A DNA stretch of 64,000 nt from Agarivorans sp. Toyoura001 (GCF_005405585.1 NZ_BJEQ01000020.1:1-64000), one strand, 5' to 3'. Positions 1 through 9,535 are shown, numbered from the stretch's first letter. Program-made: numbers and translations. Notes: a model not told the origin generated them from the letters alone.

Positions 1-2
1 TG

Positions 3-92
3 GTCGATGAATCGGTTAAGCTCTACAATGAATATAGGCCTCACGAGGCACTAAAATACAAAACGCCCGATGAAGTGCATCGAGCGTTTTAG
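3..92 (+). pseudogene. 3' end of an IS3-family transposase (OrfB), cut by the window edge
   Basis: The first 30 codons on the plus strand read through to a TAG at 90-92. They give the typical C-terminal tail of IS3-family DDE transposases: LYNEYRPHEAL followed by KTPDEV. This segment of the integrase core lies after the catalytic glutamate. Only the end is inside the window, so it cannot be told whether the full transposase upstream is intact. A terminal-repeat-like sequence follows 9 bases later, which supports an insertion sequence ending here. The family call is confident. The subgroup is not determined. Confidence 0.8.
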
Positions 93-101
93 TCAATCAA
101 G

Positions 102-126
102 TGTCAACCCATATCAGGACGGGTCA
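102..126. repeat. Probable right terminal inverted repeat of the IS3-family element
   Basis: This 25-base stretch lies just past the transposase stop. It begins TGTCAACCC and ends GACGGGTCA, so its reverse complement starts with TGACCCG, in the style of IS3-group ends (5'-TG...CA-3'). The matching left end is outside the window, so the repeat cannot be paired here. The element ends about 11 bases beyond the srmB stop codon. Confidence 0.6.
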
Positions 127-137
127 TTGGCTAAGGT

Positions 138-1394
138 TTACTTCTTGGCTTTTTTGGCCAGCTTTTTAGCACGCCCCTTGGCCTTCTTCTTAGCCGCTTT
201 TTTAGCCTCTACTGTTTTTGGCTTTTTCTTCTTGGCTGGCGGCGCTGCAACACGATGTGTCGGGCGCAAGCTGTCAATCACGCGGCGTTTAATCGGTTCA
301 TCGGTATAGCGCTCTGCTTTGGCTAACGCGCCCATATCATGCGCTTCGATTAGGTTTACAGCCATGCCTTTACGACCTGCGCGAGCGGTACGGCCAATGC
401 GGTGTACATATACGTCTGGTGTACGAGGCATATCGTAATTAAATACGTGGCTAATCTCTGGCACGTCTAAACCGCGGGCTGCAACATCAGTGGCAATAAG
501 AATCTTCACTTCGCCATCTCGAAAGGCTTGCATCGCTTGGTTACGTTTGTCTTGAGCCATTTCACCGCGCAAGTAAGACGCTTTAATATCGTCACTTTGC
601 AGTTGCTCCGCTAGCGCATATAGGCGGTCACGGGTTTTTACAAAAACCACACAACGCTCGATTTCTTCGTTGAGTAGGTAATGGCGTAATAACTGGTATT
701 TGTGGGCGGCATCATCACAAAAGTGCAATATTTGATGAATTTTAGCGCGTTCTCGGCGCGGTGAATCTACTTCAATTTGCTCAGGGTCTTCCATTACTTT
801 TTCAGCAAAACGTAGCAAACCTGAACCTTCTAACGTGGCAGAGAATAGCGCGGTTTGGCCTCGTTCACTGGTTGCATCACTAATGGTTTCCATGTCTTTA
901 ATGAAGCCCATATCGAGCATGCGGTCGGCTTCATCAAGAATGAGAACTTCAATGGCTTGGGTATCAAACACCTTGTAGGTGATGTACTCCATTAAACGGC
1001 CCGGCGTGGCAATAACAATATCAATGTTGCCTTTAAGCTGCTCGGCGTGTACATCGTATTTAACTCCACCGGTAATATCGATGGTAGTCAGATTGGTGTG
1101 AGCAGTGGCTAAACGCGCCTGCTCGGCAACCTGCATAGCAAGTTCGCGAGTAGGGGTTAAAATAAGTACTCGTCCTGGACCTGCTTTACGGCGCGGGTAG
1201 TCCAGCAAGTGCTGAATAGCCGGCAGTAAAAACGCCAAGGTTTTACCGGTGCCTGTGGGGGCGCTAGCCAATACATCTCGACCATCAAGCATAGCTGGGA
1301 TCGTTTGCTGTTGGACCATCGTCGCTTTTTGCAAGCCCATGTCGCTTACAGCGGCTAATATTTGTGAGTCTAGGTCGAGGTCTTCAAAGGTCAT
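138..1394 (-). CDS. srmB: ATP-dependent RNA helicase SrmB (DEAD-box)
   Basis: Cytoplasmic DEAD-box RNA helicase, in E. coli an early factor in assembly of the large ribosomal subunit. The 418 residues carry the motifs in order: Q-motif region (VQQQTIP), motif I APTGTGKT, Ia PTRELA, TPGR, motif II DEAD, motif III SAT, and motif VI HRIGRTARAG. The last 40 or so residues are a lysine/alanine-rich basic tail, usual for RNA-binding extensions. The gene is divergent from trmN, as in E. coli, which separates SrmB from the paralogues RhlE and DeaD. The IS3 end lies 11 bases after the stop and may have replaced the native terminator. The coding region appears whole. Confidence 0.9.
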   Translation of the reverse strand: MTFEDLDLDSQILAAVSDMGLQKATMVQQQTIPAMLDGRDVLASAPTGTGKTLAFLLPAIQHLLDYPRRKAGPGRVLILTPTRELAMQVAEQARLATAHTNLTTIDITGGVKYDVHAEQLKGNIDIVIATPGRLMEYITYKVFDTQAIEVLILDEADRMLDMGFIKDMETISDATSERGQTALFSATLEGSGLLRFAEKVMEDPEQIEVDSPRRERAKIHQILHFCDDAAHKYQLLRHYLLNEEIERCVVFVKTRDRLYALAEQLQSDDIKASYLRGEMAQDKRNQAMQAFRDGEVKILIATDVAARGLDVPEISHVFNYDMPRTPDVYVHRIGRTARAGRKGMAVNLIEAHDMGALAKAERYTDEPIKRRVIDSLRPTHRVAAPPAKKKKPKTVEAKKAAKKKAKGRAKKLAKKAKK

Positions 1395-1491
1395 AAATCT
1401 ACCAAGTTGTCAGGCGCCATCGACTTGAACCAAAAGCGCGGGTCATTTACATTCGCGGCATAGTATAGCGCCAAACAGGGGCAAGCAAGAA

Positions 1492-2214
1492 GTGATCGAA
1501 CACAATCAACGACCAGGTTTTACTTTTAAGCAGTTTCACGTGGCTCATGATCAAACCGCAATGAAGGTGGGAACCGATGGGATCCTGTTAGCTGCTTGGT
1601 CGCCTCTGCATAATATTAAGCGTGTTTTAGATGTAGGAACGGGCACTGGGCTGATTAGTTTAATCTTGGCCCAGCGATTGGCTGGAGAGGTGGTTATTGA
1701 TGCCATCGATATCGAAACCGATGCTTGTTCTCAAGCCCAACAAAACGTAGCACATAGTCCTTGGCCCTTGGCGGTTAATGTTCAATTACAAAGTATGCAA
1801 AACCATCGGAGCACGCAGAGCTACGATTTAGTTATTTCTAACCCACCATATTTTTCGGCTGGGCAAGTGTTTGAAGAAAAGCGCCAACAAGCCAGGCATA
1901 GCGCTAGTTTAAATGCCCAGGCGTTTTTTGCTGCGTTAGCAAAATTAGCCCATCAAAACACTCAACTGGCGGTAATCCTACCTTGTGACGTGGCCGAGCA
2001 ATGGCTGCTTTTAGCTGCATTGGATGATTGGCATTTAGTGAGGCGTGCTCAAGTTCATTCTTTCGCCAATAAGCCAGCTATTCGCAGTATGTTATTACTT
2101 ACTAAATCACCGGTTTCGTGTTGCCAGCAAGAGCAAATTCTTATCTATCAACAAGATAAAAGCTATTCTCCTCAGTTCGTTGATCTCTGTAGATATTTGT
2201 ACCTTAAAATGTGA
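1492..2214 (+). CDS. trmN: tRNA1(Val) (adenine-37-N6)-methyltransferase
   Basis: SAM-dependent methyltransferase of the TrmN6/YfiC family, which methylates N6 of A37 in tRNA1(Val). The 240-residue Rossmann-fold protein shows motif I DVGTGTGLISL near residue 50, an acidic motif II (AIDIE), and the amino-methyltransferase motif NPPY at 117-120, which holds the target adenine. The start is a GTG. No ATG lies close upstream and the N-terminus aligns with the family from this codon. It is divergent from srmB with about 97 bases between them, the same arrangement as E. coli yfiC/srmB. Confidence 0.9.
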   Translation: MIEHNQRPGFTFKQFHVAHDQTAMKVGTDGILLAAWSPLHNIKRVLDVGTGTGLISLILAQRLAGEVVIDAIDIETDACSQAQQNVAHSPWPLAVNVQLQSMQNHRSTQSYDLVISNPPYFSAGQVFEEKRQQARHSASLNAQAFFAALAKLAHQNTQLAVILPCDVAEQWLLLAALDDWHLVRRAQVHSFANKPAIRSMLLLTKSPVSCCQQEQILIYQQDKSYSPQFVDLCRYLYLKM

Positions 2215-2345
2215 TTTTTGTTGGCGTTGAGTTGGATCAATTATCACTAATGTAGTTCGATATACTGGTTTTATGTTTAAAAGCCATGCTATATACTTCT
2301 TTGCTTAAAATTATAAATGATTGCAATCTACAACGAGGAATACAC

Positions 2346-3653
2346 GTGACCAAAGCACTTGGATCATGGAACACAATTAGTTTAGGGATGATGGTATTTG
2401 CCTTCTTTTTAGGCGCTGGTAACTTAATTTTTCCGCCTATGGCGGGCATGTTAGCAGGCGATAATTTGCTGTTATCGATGCTTGGCTTTTTAGTAACAGC
2501 GGTAGGTTTGCCATTGCTAGGCTTGTTGGCGATTGCTAAAGCTGGCGGCGGCATTGTTCATCTAGGTCGTTATTTGCCAAGTAAAGTGGCCAATGCTATC
2601 GCACTGGCTATTTACTTAGTGTTAGTGCCAATGTTTGGTATTCCTCGTACCTGTTTAGTGGCTTATGAGCTAGGTTTTGTACCTTTGGTAGAAAGTGCTA
2701 GCCAGCTAACCTTAATTGGCTACTCTCTGTTTTACTTTATTGCAGCACTATTCTTTATTTTACGTCGTGGCGGGCTGATCGACACCGTAGGTAAAATTAT
2801 TACTCCGCTGTTGGTTATTTGTATCGCAGTGATTGGTGTGAGTGTATTTAGTGCACCGTTTGCCGAAATCGCCCCGGCTCAACAAAACTTTGCTGACATG
2901 CCATTTGGTCAAGGCTTTATCGATGGTTACAACACCATGGATGCCTTAGCTGCGCTAATGTTTGGTGTATTGATGATTGATGCGCTAAATGGCAAAGGTG
3001 TATCGGGTAAGTCTGAGCAATTTGGTTACTTGGTTAAAGCCAGTTTAATTGCCGCGGTGGGACTCACTCTGTTTTATGTTGTGCTGTTCTACTTAGGCGC
3101 AACCGCTACAGGTGTAGCGCCAGAGGCTAAAAACGGTGGCGAAATCATTGTCGCCTATGTTGGCGTGCTATTTGGTGCCAAAGGACAGTTTTTATTGTCT
3201 ACGGTGGTTGGCTTAGCCTGTTTCACCACCGCTATTGGTGGTATTTCTTCGTTTTCTACTTATGTGAGTGACAATACCAAAATCTCTTACAAGCTCACGG
3301 CTATTCTAACGGCAGCGTGTTGTGCGCTGGTTGCTAACATTGGTTTGAATCAACTATTGGTTGTGTCTATTCCTATTCTGATAGGTATTTACCCGGTTGC
3401 AGTAGCATTGATTGCCTTTAATTTGTTGGTGGACTGTTTTAATCGCCCACAAATGGCGGCTCGTTTAATTATTGGTGTAGCCGCTATTTTTGGGGTACTT
3501 GATGCGATTAAAGCGGCAGGCGTAAATATGGATGCCTTTAATGTACTGCCTGGTTTCTCACAAGGTTTTGCTTGGTTATTACCCACTCTAGCGGCGGTAA
3601 TGGTTAGCGTATTTGTTCGCGATAGCAAACAACAAGTGGTTGAAACCGCTTAA
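2346..3653 (+). CDS. brnQ: Branched-chain amino acid transporter BrnQ (Na+-coupled, LIVCS family)
   Basis: Inner-membrane symporter that imports leucine, isoleucine and valine. The protein is almost wholly hydrophobic, with about 12 predicted membrane segments. It opens with the family signature around GAGNLIFPP, which supports start at the GTG at 2346 behind an AACGAGGAA ribosome site. A longer frame from 2286 would add 20 residues absent from the family. At 435 residues it has the normal length. It is a single gene with a strong hairpin after the stop at 3659-3686. Confidence 0.92.
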   Translation: MTKALGSWNTISLGMMVFAFFLGAGNLIFPPMAGMLAGDNLLLSMLGFLVTAVGLPLLGLLAIAKAGGGIVHLGRYLPSKVANAIALAIYLVLVPMFGIPRTCLVAYELGFVPLVESASQLTLIGYSLFYFIAALFFILRRGGLIDTVGKIITPLLVICIAVIGVSVFSAPFAEIAPAQQNFADMPFGQGFIDGYNTMDALAALMFGVLMIDALNGKGVSGKSEQFGYLVKASLIAAVGLTLFYVVLFYLGATATGVAPEAKNGGEIIVAYVGVLFGAKGQFLLSTVVGLACFTTAIGGISSFSTYVSDNTKISYKLTAILTAACCALVANIGLNQLLVVSIPILIGIYPVAVALIAFNLLVDCFNRPQMAARLIIGVAAIFGVLDAIKAAGVNMDAFNVLPGFSQGFAWLLPTLAAVMVSVFVRDSKQQVVETA

Positions 3654-3658
3654 CTGTT

Positions 3659-3686
3659 AAAGCGCTAGTAGCCCTGCTAGCGCTTT
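3659..3686 (+). terminator. Hairpin after brnQ, probable terminator
   Basis: A perfect 10-base-pair stem, AAAGCGCTAG pairing with CTAGCGCTTT, closes an 8-base loop just after the brnQ stop. The T-run is short (TTTAGTT), so termination may be partial. Confidence 0.6.
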
Positions 3687-3849
3687 AGTTCTAATTATTC
3701 ATCATAAAAAATCAACACAATCGGTTAGCTTACGTTTTTTTTGTTTGTCTTATCTCATTAGCTGAACGGCGGGATCTCGCATTCATTCAGCGTGGGTCAT
3801 AACATGAATGATCATTAATTGCGCAGTGCAATACAAAATGGAGTTTGTC

Positions 3850-5217
3850 ATGAAAGAAGTCCCATTTAGATGGATCGATCGCTATAACATTCATTTAAAG
3901 TTACAGGAGAAATTCCTGTTAATGTTTGCCTTTCCGATGTTGGCCTTGGTGGCCATTTTGCTTATTGTATCAAGTAATTTTGAACAGCATTTGGCGCAGG
4001 TACATTTGCAAGAAGCGCAATTGCTAAGCCAGGTGATTCAAGCCGAACCAGAGCATCTGCGCAGCGTGTTATCGCGCGCGGGGTATTCGTTACAGCAAAA
4101 TACAGTGACTTCGCAACACGACGATACCTCAATATTTGATTTGTTTTCGGGATTTCAGTACGCCAGTATCGCGGCCATTTTATTTGTGGCGGGTTTGCTG
4201 TTTTATTACATCATGACCTTTATTGGTGGGGCGATGTACCAAATACACAACGCCCTAGATATGCTGGCCAAGGGTGACTTAACCTATCGTTTAAACTATT
4301 TTCCTGTACGTGATGAATTTAGCTCTATTGCCATCATTATTGATAAAGTCGCAGAGCGCGAGCATCAACTGGTAAGCGAAACCAATGCCACCAATGGCTT
4401 GGTAAAGCAGCTTTGCGAGCAACTAAGCAGTACCAGTGAACAATGCAACAGCCTTAGTGTTCAGCAGCAAGACAGGGTTGATTCGCTGGCAAGTGCTATT
4501 GAGCAAATGGTGGTCACTATTCGCAACGTTGCCGCAAACGCTAATGATACCGCCGAGCAAACCGGCCAAGCTAATCAAGCTACCAGTGACGGGCAGCAAA
4601 AAGTAGAGCTAACCGTAGACGCCATTGAGCATCTAATGAATGACGTGCAACGGGCGGAACAAGCGGTAACTCAGCTAGAACAGCGCACGCAAGATATTGG
4701 CGCAGTGGTCACCACTATTAACTCTATTTCAGAGCAAACCAACCTACTGGCCTTAAATGCGGCTATTGAAGCGGCACGAGCTGGCGAGCAAGGCCGTGGA
4801 TTTGCGGTGGTGGCCGATGAAGTACGTAGTTTAGCTGGGCGCACCCAGCAAGCTACGGTAGAGATTCAATCGATGATTGAAGAGCTGCAATCTACCAGTT
4901 CCGGTTTAAGTTCTACAGTGAAAGAAAGTGTGCAGCGCGGTGAAACCAGCAAAGAGATGATGGGCGGAGTGCACCAAACTATTGCTGATATTCATCAGCG
5001 TACTGACATGGTCTCGGCAAAAATCTCTGAGATTGCTACCGCTTCCGAAGAACAAGGTGCGGTAGCCACAGGCATTTCGGATGATACTCATCAGTTGCGT
5101 GATCAAACGGTGTTGGTGACCGAACTCGTTCAAGGTTCAGACCAAGCGATTAAGTCTTTGTTAGAACAGGTAGAAGTGCTGGAATTACTGACTAAAGAGC
5201 TAAGTATTAAGCGCTAA
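3850..5217 (+). CDS. Methyl-accepting chemotaxis protein
   Basis: Membrane chemoreceptor that passes a ligand signal to CheA/CheW. From the ATG at 3850 (GGAG seven bases upstream) it has 455 residues: a short cytoplasmic start, TM1 at about 20-42, a small periplasmic region of only some 60 residues, TM2 at about 103-125, a HAMP segment, then a long coiled coil. The conserved signalling tip is present ([19 protein letters not shown], then [12 protein letters not shown]). The periplasmic part is too short for a Cache or four-helix ligand domain, so the signal may be sensed in the membrane or cytoplasm. A start at 3808 is possible but lacks a good ribosome site. The ligand is unknown. Confidence 0.9.
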   Translation: MKEVPFRWIDRYNIHLKLQEKFLLMFAFPMLALVAILLIVSSNFEQHLAQVHLQEAQLLSQVIQAEPEHLRSVLSRAGYSLQQNTVTSQHDDTSIFDLFSGFQYASIAAILFVAGLLFYYIMTFIGGAMYQIHNALDMLAKGDLTYRLNYFPVRDEFSSIAIIIDKVAEREHQLVSETNATNGLVKQLCEQLSSTSEQCNSLSVQQQDRVDSLASAIEQMVVTIRNVAANANDTAEQTGQANQATSDGQQKVELTVDAIEHLMNDVQRAEQAVTQLEQRTQDIGAVVTTINSISEQTNLLALNAAIEAARAGEQGRGFAVVADEVRSLAGRTQQATVEIQSMIEELQSTSSGLSSTVKESVQRGETSKEMMGGVHQTIADIHQRTDMVSAKISEIATASEEQGAVATGISDDTHQLRDQTVLVTELVQGSDQAIKSLLEQVEVLELLTKELSIKR

Positions 5218-5225
5218 GGTTTAGT

Positions 5226-5270
5226 ACTCAGTTAATGCGATAACTATTCACATTGTCGTGTTAACTGAGT
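5226..5270. repeat. Inverted repeat between the convergent chemoreceptor and fldB genes
   Basis: ACTCAGTTAA at 5226-5235 pairs perfectly with TTAACTGAGT at 5261-5270 across 25 bases. The right arm contains the fldB stop codon. It may end transcription from either side, though neither flank has a convincing T-run. Confidence 0.4.
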
Positions 5271-5779
5271 TCCTTTAGCTCTTGCTTTAACTGCTCACAC
5301 CATTGATGAATGCGTTCATCACTTTGTTCAAACTGGTGTTCGTCGTCTAGCGCTAAACCATAGAAGAATTCTCCGTCTTCAGTAAGCGCTTTAGAAGCTT
5401 CAAATTCGTAACCTTGGTTTGGCCAAAAGCCAATAAAGTTTGCGCCAGAAGGCGCTAATTGCTCAAACAACATGCCCATTGCATCTAAAAACCATTCGCT
5501 GTAACCCATTTGATCACCCAAGCCAAACAGGGCGATGGTTTTGTTTTTTAATTCTAGGCCTTCAAGGTTGTCCCATACCGCTTCCCAATCTTCCTGTAAT
5601 TCGCCATAATCCCAGGTAGAAATACCGAGGATAAGTAGCGAATAATCACTCATTTGCTGCACGTCGCAATCTTTGATGTTGAATACATCAAGGTTGTGCT
5701 CAGCAAATTCAGCTTGAATCTTTTCAGCTGCCATTTCGGTGTAACAGGTAGAAGAGCCGTAGAACAGGCCAATGCGCAT
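5261..5779 (-). CDS. fldB: Flavodoxin 2 (FldB)
   Basis: Small FMN-binding electron carrier of the long-chain flavodoxin group. It begins MRIGLFYGSSTCYTE, the FMN phosphate loop that follows the first beta strand, and then has TWDYGELQEDW and GLGDQMGYSEWF around the isoalloxazine ring. I place the start at 5779 (172 residues, close to E. coli FldB at 173). The frame could extend 39 codons upstream, but that part has no family match and would run close to xerD. FldB next to xerD is conserved in enterics and vibrios. The gene is convergent with the chemoreceptor gene, and its stop lies inside one arm of an inverted repeat. Confidence 0.92.
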   Translation of the reverse strand: MRIGLFYGSSTCYTEMAAEKIQAEFAEHNLDVFNIKDCDVQQMSDYSLLILGISTWDYGELQEDWEAVWDNLEGLELKNKTIALFGLGDQMGYSEWFLDAMGMLFEQLAPSGANFIGFWPNQGYEFEASKALTEDGEFFYGLALDDEHQFEQSDERIHQWCEQLKQELKELS

Positions 5780-5872
5780 GCTATGCATCCTTAAAAGCGT
5801 TGGAGAGTGCGCGGGCAGTGTACCAAAAGCCTTTAGTAACACCAATATGCTAAGTCTTAGCTTTGTAATGTA

Positions 5873-6802
5873 GTGAGCGAAATGCCAAGTAAGCAAGTTA
5901 AATCAAAAGCCAGCAAAATAGATAATCCGCATATCAACCGTTTTATCGAGCAACTGTGGTTTGAGCATAGCCTTGCCGAAAACACCCTTAATTCCTACCG
6001 AAACGATCTTAACCAGCTTGCCTGTTATTTACAGGGCAAACAGCTTGCGATTGAATTAGCTGAAGCATTGGATTTGCAAGGGTTTATCGCTTCGCGATTT
6101 GAGTTAGGTCAAAAGCCTGCTAGTGCGGCTAGGCAGTTATCTACCATGCGGCGTTTTTATCGTTTTTTACTGCAGGATAAAATCCGCACTACCGACCCTT
6201 GTGCATTGCTGGTTCAGCCCAAGCTGGAGAAGAAGCTCCCCGGTACCCTAAGTGAAAGTGAAGTTGAAGCCTTGTTAGATGAGCCGCAGCTCGATGATCC
6301 GATTCAACATAGAGACTTAGCCATGTTAGAGGTTTTGTATGCTACTGGATTGCGTGTTACCGAGTTAGTGAGTTTACAAATAGAACAGGTGAGTTTGCGC
6401 CAAGGTTTAGTCAGAGTTGTAGGCAAGGGCGGTAAAGAACGTTTAGTGCCTTTAGGTGAACAGGCTGTCGATGTATTAGAGCGCTATTTAAAACACGCCC
6501 GCCCAATGTTACTTAAACAAGAGAGTGATGTATTGTTTCCTAGCTTGCGTGGTAGCCAAATGACCCGGCAAACTTTTTGGCATCGCATTAAGCGTTATGC
6601 GAGTTTGGCGGGTATAAATAGTCATTTGTCGCCGCATACCTTGCGTCATGCATTTGCGACCCACTTGTTGAACCATGGTGCTGATTTGCGAGTGGTACAA
6701 ATGCTGCTAGGCCATAGTGATTTGTCTACTACGCAAATCTACACCCATGTTGCTAATGAGCGTTTACGCTCGGTGTACCAGCAGCATCATCCGCGCGCTT
6801 AA
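5873..6802 (+). CDS. xerD: Tyrosine recombinase XerD
   Basis: Site-specific recombinase that, with XerC, resolves chromosome dimers at dif under FtsK control. The N-terminal SAM-like DNA-binding domain (about 20-100) is followed by the catalytic domain with the family arginine in ATGLRVTEL, then HTLRHAFATHLL, LLGHSDLSTTQIYTH and the C-terminal tyrosine. The ending QQHHPRA is shared with E. coli XerD. Start is GTG at 5873, with an alternative ATG at 5882. It diverges from fldB and heads the conserved xerD-dsbC-recJ order. It lacks the extra insert of integron integrases, so it is not the integrase for the attC-like site at 24.8 kb. Confidence 0.95.
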   Translation: MSEMPSKQVKSKASKIDNPHINRFIEQLWFEHSLAENTLNSYRNDLNQLACYLQGKQLAIELAEALDLQGFIASRFELGQKPASAARQLSTMRRFYRFLLQDKIRTTDPCALLVQPKLEKKLPGTLSESEVEALLDEPQLDDPIQHRDLAMLEVLYATGLRVTELVSLQIEQVSLRQGLVRVVGKGGKERLVPLGEQAVDVLERYLKHARPMLLKQESDVLFPSLRGSQMTRQTFWHRIKRYASLAGINSHLSPHTLRHAFATHLLNHGADLRVVQMLLGHSDLSTTQIYTHVANERLRSVYQQHHPRA

Positions 6803-6914
6803 ATGCGCTAGTAAGCGCTTTGTAATTAAAATTTTTGCATTTAAGCCATAGAGACGGTAAGTTTTGCTGTGTTTGCACGGTCTGCTTAAACACCCCTAAT
6901 TCGGAGAAGATTTA

Positions 6915-7703
6915 ATGAAATTATCCAAGGCCTTACTGTTGTCGATGAGTTTATTCGGCCTGAGCCTAAATAGCGCGTGGAGTGAAGACGCAGCCCAGTT
7001 AAGCGCTGTTAAACTAGATACCAGTAAAACCCAACATGTCATTGAAGCACGTTTAGGGGTAAGTATTGACTCCATTGCTGAAACGCCCCTGGCGGGAATA
7101 TATGAAGTAGCCACCAGCCAAGGTTTATTTTACGTAAGCTCAGACGGAAACTATTTACTGCAAGGTAGCTTGTTTGATTTAGTGAACCGGATAAACCTAA
7201 CCGACCAAAGTATGTCTAAGGTGCGTTTAACACAACTGGCTAGCTTTGAAGATGACATGATTGTATTTAAAGCTAAGGATGAAAAACACGTTATTACGGT
7301 GTTTACCGATACGAGTTGTGGCTATTGTCGTAAGCTGCATAACGAGCTTTATACTTATAGAGATAAGAACCCAGAAACCAATAAAGTGGAAGACCTTCCA
7401 GGTTACACCGACTTGGGTATTACCGTTCGTTACTTAGCTTTCCCACGTGGTGGAGTGGAGTCACCAGTGTATGGTGAAATGCAAAGCGTATGGTGCGCCG
7501 ATGATAAAACGACGGCTATGAGCGCAGCTAAAAATGGTAGCAACGTAGCACGTAGTAGCTGCGATAATACGGTATTAAAACAGTATCAATTAGGCGAAGC
7601 TTTTGGAGTACGTGGCACGCCAGCTATGGTATTGGAAGATGGCACTATGTTACCAGGCTACCGCCCACCTGCTGCTTTGCTTGAGTATTTAGAGCGCGGC
7701 TAA
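6915..7703 (+). CDS. dsbC: Thiol:disulfide interchange protein DsbC
   Basis: Periplasmic disulfide isomerase that reshuffles wrong disulfides and is kept reduced by DsbD. The N-terminus is a cleavable signal peptide (MKLSKALLLSMSLFGLSLN, cut near AWS-ED). A cystatin-like dimerisation region follows to about residue 100, then a thioredoxin fold with CGYC at 135-138 and the cis-proline region RGTPAMVL. Two further cysteines (SVWC and RSSC) match the structural disulfide of DsbC. At 262 residues it is slightly longer than E. coli DsbC. It sits between xerD and recJ, but a terminator separates it from recJ. Confidence 0.93.
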   Translation: MKLSKALLLSMSLFGLSLNSAWSEDAAQLSAVKLDTSKTQHVIEARLGVSIDSIAETPLAGIYEVATSQGLFYVSSDGNYLLQGSLFDLVNRINLTDQSMSKVRLTQLASFEDDMIVFKAKDEKHVITVFTDTSCGYCRKLHNELYTYRDKNPETNKVEDLPGYTDLGITVRYLAFPRGGVESPVYGEMQSVWCADDKTTAMSAAKNGSNVARSSCDNTVLKQYQLGEAFGVRGTPAMVLEDGTMLPGYRPPAALLEYLERG

Positions 7704-7723
7704 ACATTAAGCGCCTGTAATTG

Positions 7724-7758
7724 GGCTCCTGCTTTTTAATTAGAGCGGAGCCTTTTTT
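7724..7758 (+). terminator. Rho-independent terminator between dsbC and recJ
   Basis: GGCTCC at 7724-7729 pairs with GGAGCC at 7747-7752, the stem being extended by GCT/AGC beyond a bulged T, and is followed directly by six Ts. It interrupts the usual xerD-dsbC-recJ operon and argues that recJ starts downstream of it, at 7787. Confidence 0.75.
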
Positions 7759-7786
7759 ATTTACTTCAAAAAAGAGTAAACCAACC

Positions 7787-9508
7787 GTGTTATTACGCCG
7801 CAGAGAAGACCTAGATACCCAAGCATTACCCAAAGACTGGCCAGAGCTGATAAAGCAGGTTTATGCACGCCGTGGTGTAAAAACTGCAGCCGACGTAGAG
7901 CGTCGAGCGCAAGCTTTGTTGCCGTTTCAAGGTTTACAAGGCATGGATGATGCGGTGAATTTACTCATCGAAAATCTCAGCGTAAGAAAGAAGATAGTGA
8001 TTGTGGGTGACTTTGATGCCGATGGCGCTACGAGTACCGCGCTGTTAATGGCGGGATTGCCACAGTTTGGTTTTCGCCCGGTAGACTTTTTAGTGCCTAA
8101 TCGTTTTGAGTATGGCTATGGTTTAAGCCCTGAGATTGTAGAGTTGGCTGCCGCTAAGGGCGCCGAGCTTATCATTACCGTTGATAATGGCATCTCGAGT
8201 ATTAGCGGTGTAGAAAAAGCCAGTGCCTTGGGGATCCCGGTATTAATTACCGATCACCACTTACCTGGGGAGCAACTCCCCAAAGCAGCAGCGATTGTTA
8301 ACCCTAATTTGTCGGCTTGTGCTTTTCCTAGTAAAAATTTAGCCGGTGTGGGCGTTGCTTTTTATTTGCTAATGGCGCTGCGCAGCAAAATGCGTGAACA
8401 AGATTTGTTTGCAAAACAAGGTTTGCAAGAACCTAACATTGCCAGCTTATTGGATTTGGTGGCGCTTGGCACGGTAGCTGATGTAGTCCCTTTAGACAGC
8501 AATAACCGTATTTTGGTACACCAAGGCTTGCAGCGTATTCGAGCGGGTGCGTGTCGCCCTGGCATTCAAGCCTTAATTGAAGTATCTGGCAGAAATAAAG
8601 CCAATATGGTGGCCAGTGATTTAGGGTTCGCTATTGGTCCACGTTTAAATGCTGTGGGTCGCCTAGATGACATGAGCTTGGGTATTCACTGTTTACTGAG
8701 TGACGATATTCATCATGCTCGCCAGTTAGCTAGCGAAATGGATAGCCTGAACAGCGAGCGTAAAGATATTGAACAAAGCATGCAGCAGGAAGCGCTGATT
8801 AGTGTGAATGAGCTGAGCTTAGATGCCGAATCACTCCCTAAAGCCTTGTGTTTATATCAAGCAGATTGGCACCAGGGTGTGGTGGGATTGGTGGCTTCGC
8901 GTATTAAAGAAAAGTATTACCGCCCAGTGTTTGCGTTTGCCGATGGCGATAATGGCGAGGTGAAAGGCTCGGGTCGCTCCGTTGCGGGGGTTCATTTACG
9001 TGATTTGTTAGAGCGTATTGATACTCAGAATCCTGGTTTAATTAGCAAGTTCGGTGGCCACGCTATGGCTGCGGGGTTATCGTTGCCGCAAGCGCGCTTT
9101 GCTGAGTTTAAAGCGTGCTTAGAAAATACCGCGAAAGATTTTATAGATGAAGAGTGTCTTACTCATATGCTGCTTAGTGATGGCGAGCTGCTACCCGAGC
9201 AATTGGTACTCGGTTTTGCTGAAATGCTCAGGGAATCAGGTCCTTGGGGGCAAGGCTTTCCTGAACCATTATTTGATGGCGAATTCGAGCTTTGTGCGCA
9301 ACGGGTAGTAGGCGAGAAACACTTAAAAATGAGTGTAAAGCTGCCCGGCATGTCGCAAGAAATAGATGCTATAGCATTTAATGTGGATCGAAGTATTTGG
9401 CCAAATGCCAGCCTAAAACAGGTGCAGTTGGTTTACAAATTAGATGTAAATGAATTTAGAGGGCGCCGCAGTGTGCAGTTAATGATTGAGCATTTAGCGC
9501 CACTGTAA
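7787..9508 (+). CDS. recJ: Single-stranded-DNA-specific exonuclease RecJ
   Basis: 5'-3' single-strand DNA exonuclease of RecF-pathway recombination, mismatch repair and base-excision repair. It is a DHH-family phosphoesterase. Metal-binding motifs are visible: VGDFDADGATST, the DHH motif at 156-158 (ITDHHLPGE), and the DHHA1-type GGHAMAAGLSL, followed by a C-terminal OB-like domain. I choose GTG at 7787, giving MLLRRRE, which matches the family N-terminus. An open frame from 7721 would start inside the preceding terminator hairpin. From that start it has 573 residues, the normal size. Confidence 0.93.
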   Translation: MLLRRREDLDTQALPKDWPELIKQVYARRGVKTAADVERRAQALLPFQGLQGMDDAVNLLIENLSVRKKIVIVGDFDADGATSTALLMAGLPQFGFRPVDFLVPNRFEYGYGLSPEIVELAAAKGAELIITVDNGISSISGVEKASALGIPVLITDHHLPGEQLPKAAAIVNPNLSACAFPSKNLAGVGVAFYLLMALRSKMREQDLFAKQGLQEPNIASLLDLVALGTVADVVPLDSNNRILVHQGLQRIRAGACRPGIQALIEVSGRNKANMVASDLGFAIGPRLNAVGRLDDMSLGIHCLLSDDIHHARQLASEMDSLNSERKDIEQSMQQEALISVNELSLDAESLPKALCLYQADWHQGVVGLVASRIKEKYYRPVFAFADGDNGEVKGSGRSVAGVHLRDLLERIDTQNPGLISKFGGHAMAAGLSLPQARFAEFKACLENTAKDFIDEECLTHMLLSDGELLPEQLVLGFAEMLRESGPWGQGFPEPLFDGEFELCAQRVVGEKHLKMSVKLPGMSQEIDAIAFNVDRSIWPNASLKQVQLVYKLDVNEFRGRRSVQLMIEHLAPL

Positions 9509-9535
9509 GTTGCTCGTTATTGGAGAATGAAATAA

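Noticed and set aside
5873-6802. The tyrosine recombinase as an integron integrase acting on the attC-like site
   Set aside because: Gene order (fldB, dsbC, recJ) and the C-terminal QQHHPRA identify XerD, and the integrase-specific insert is absent.
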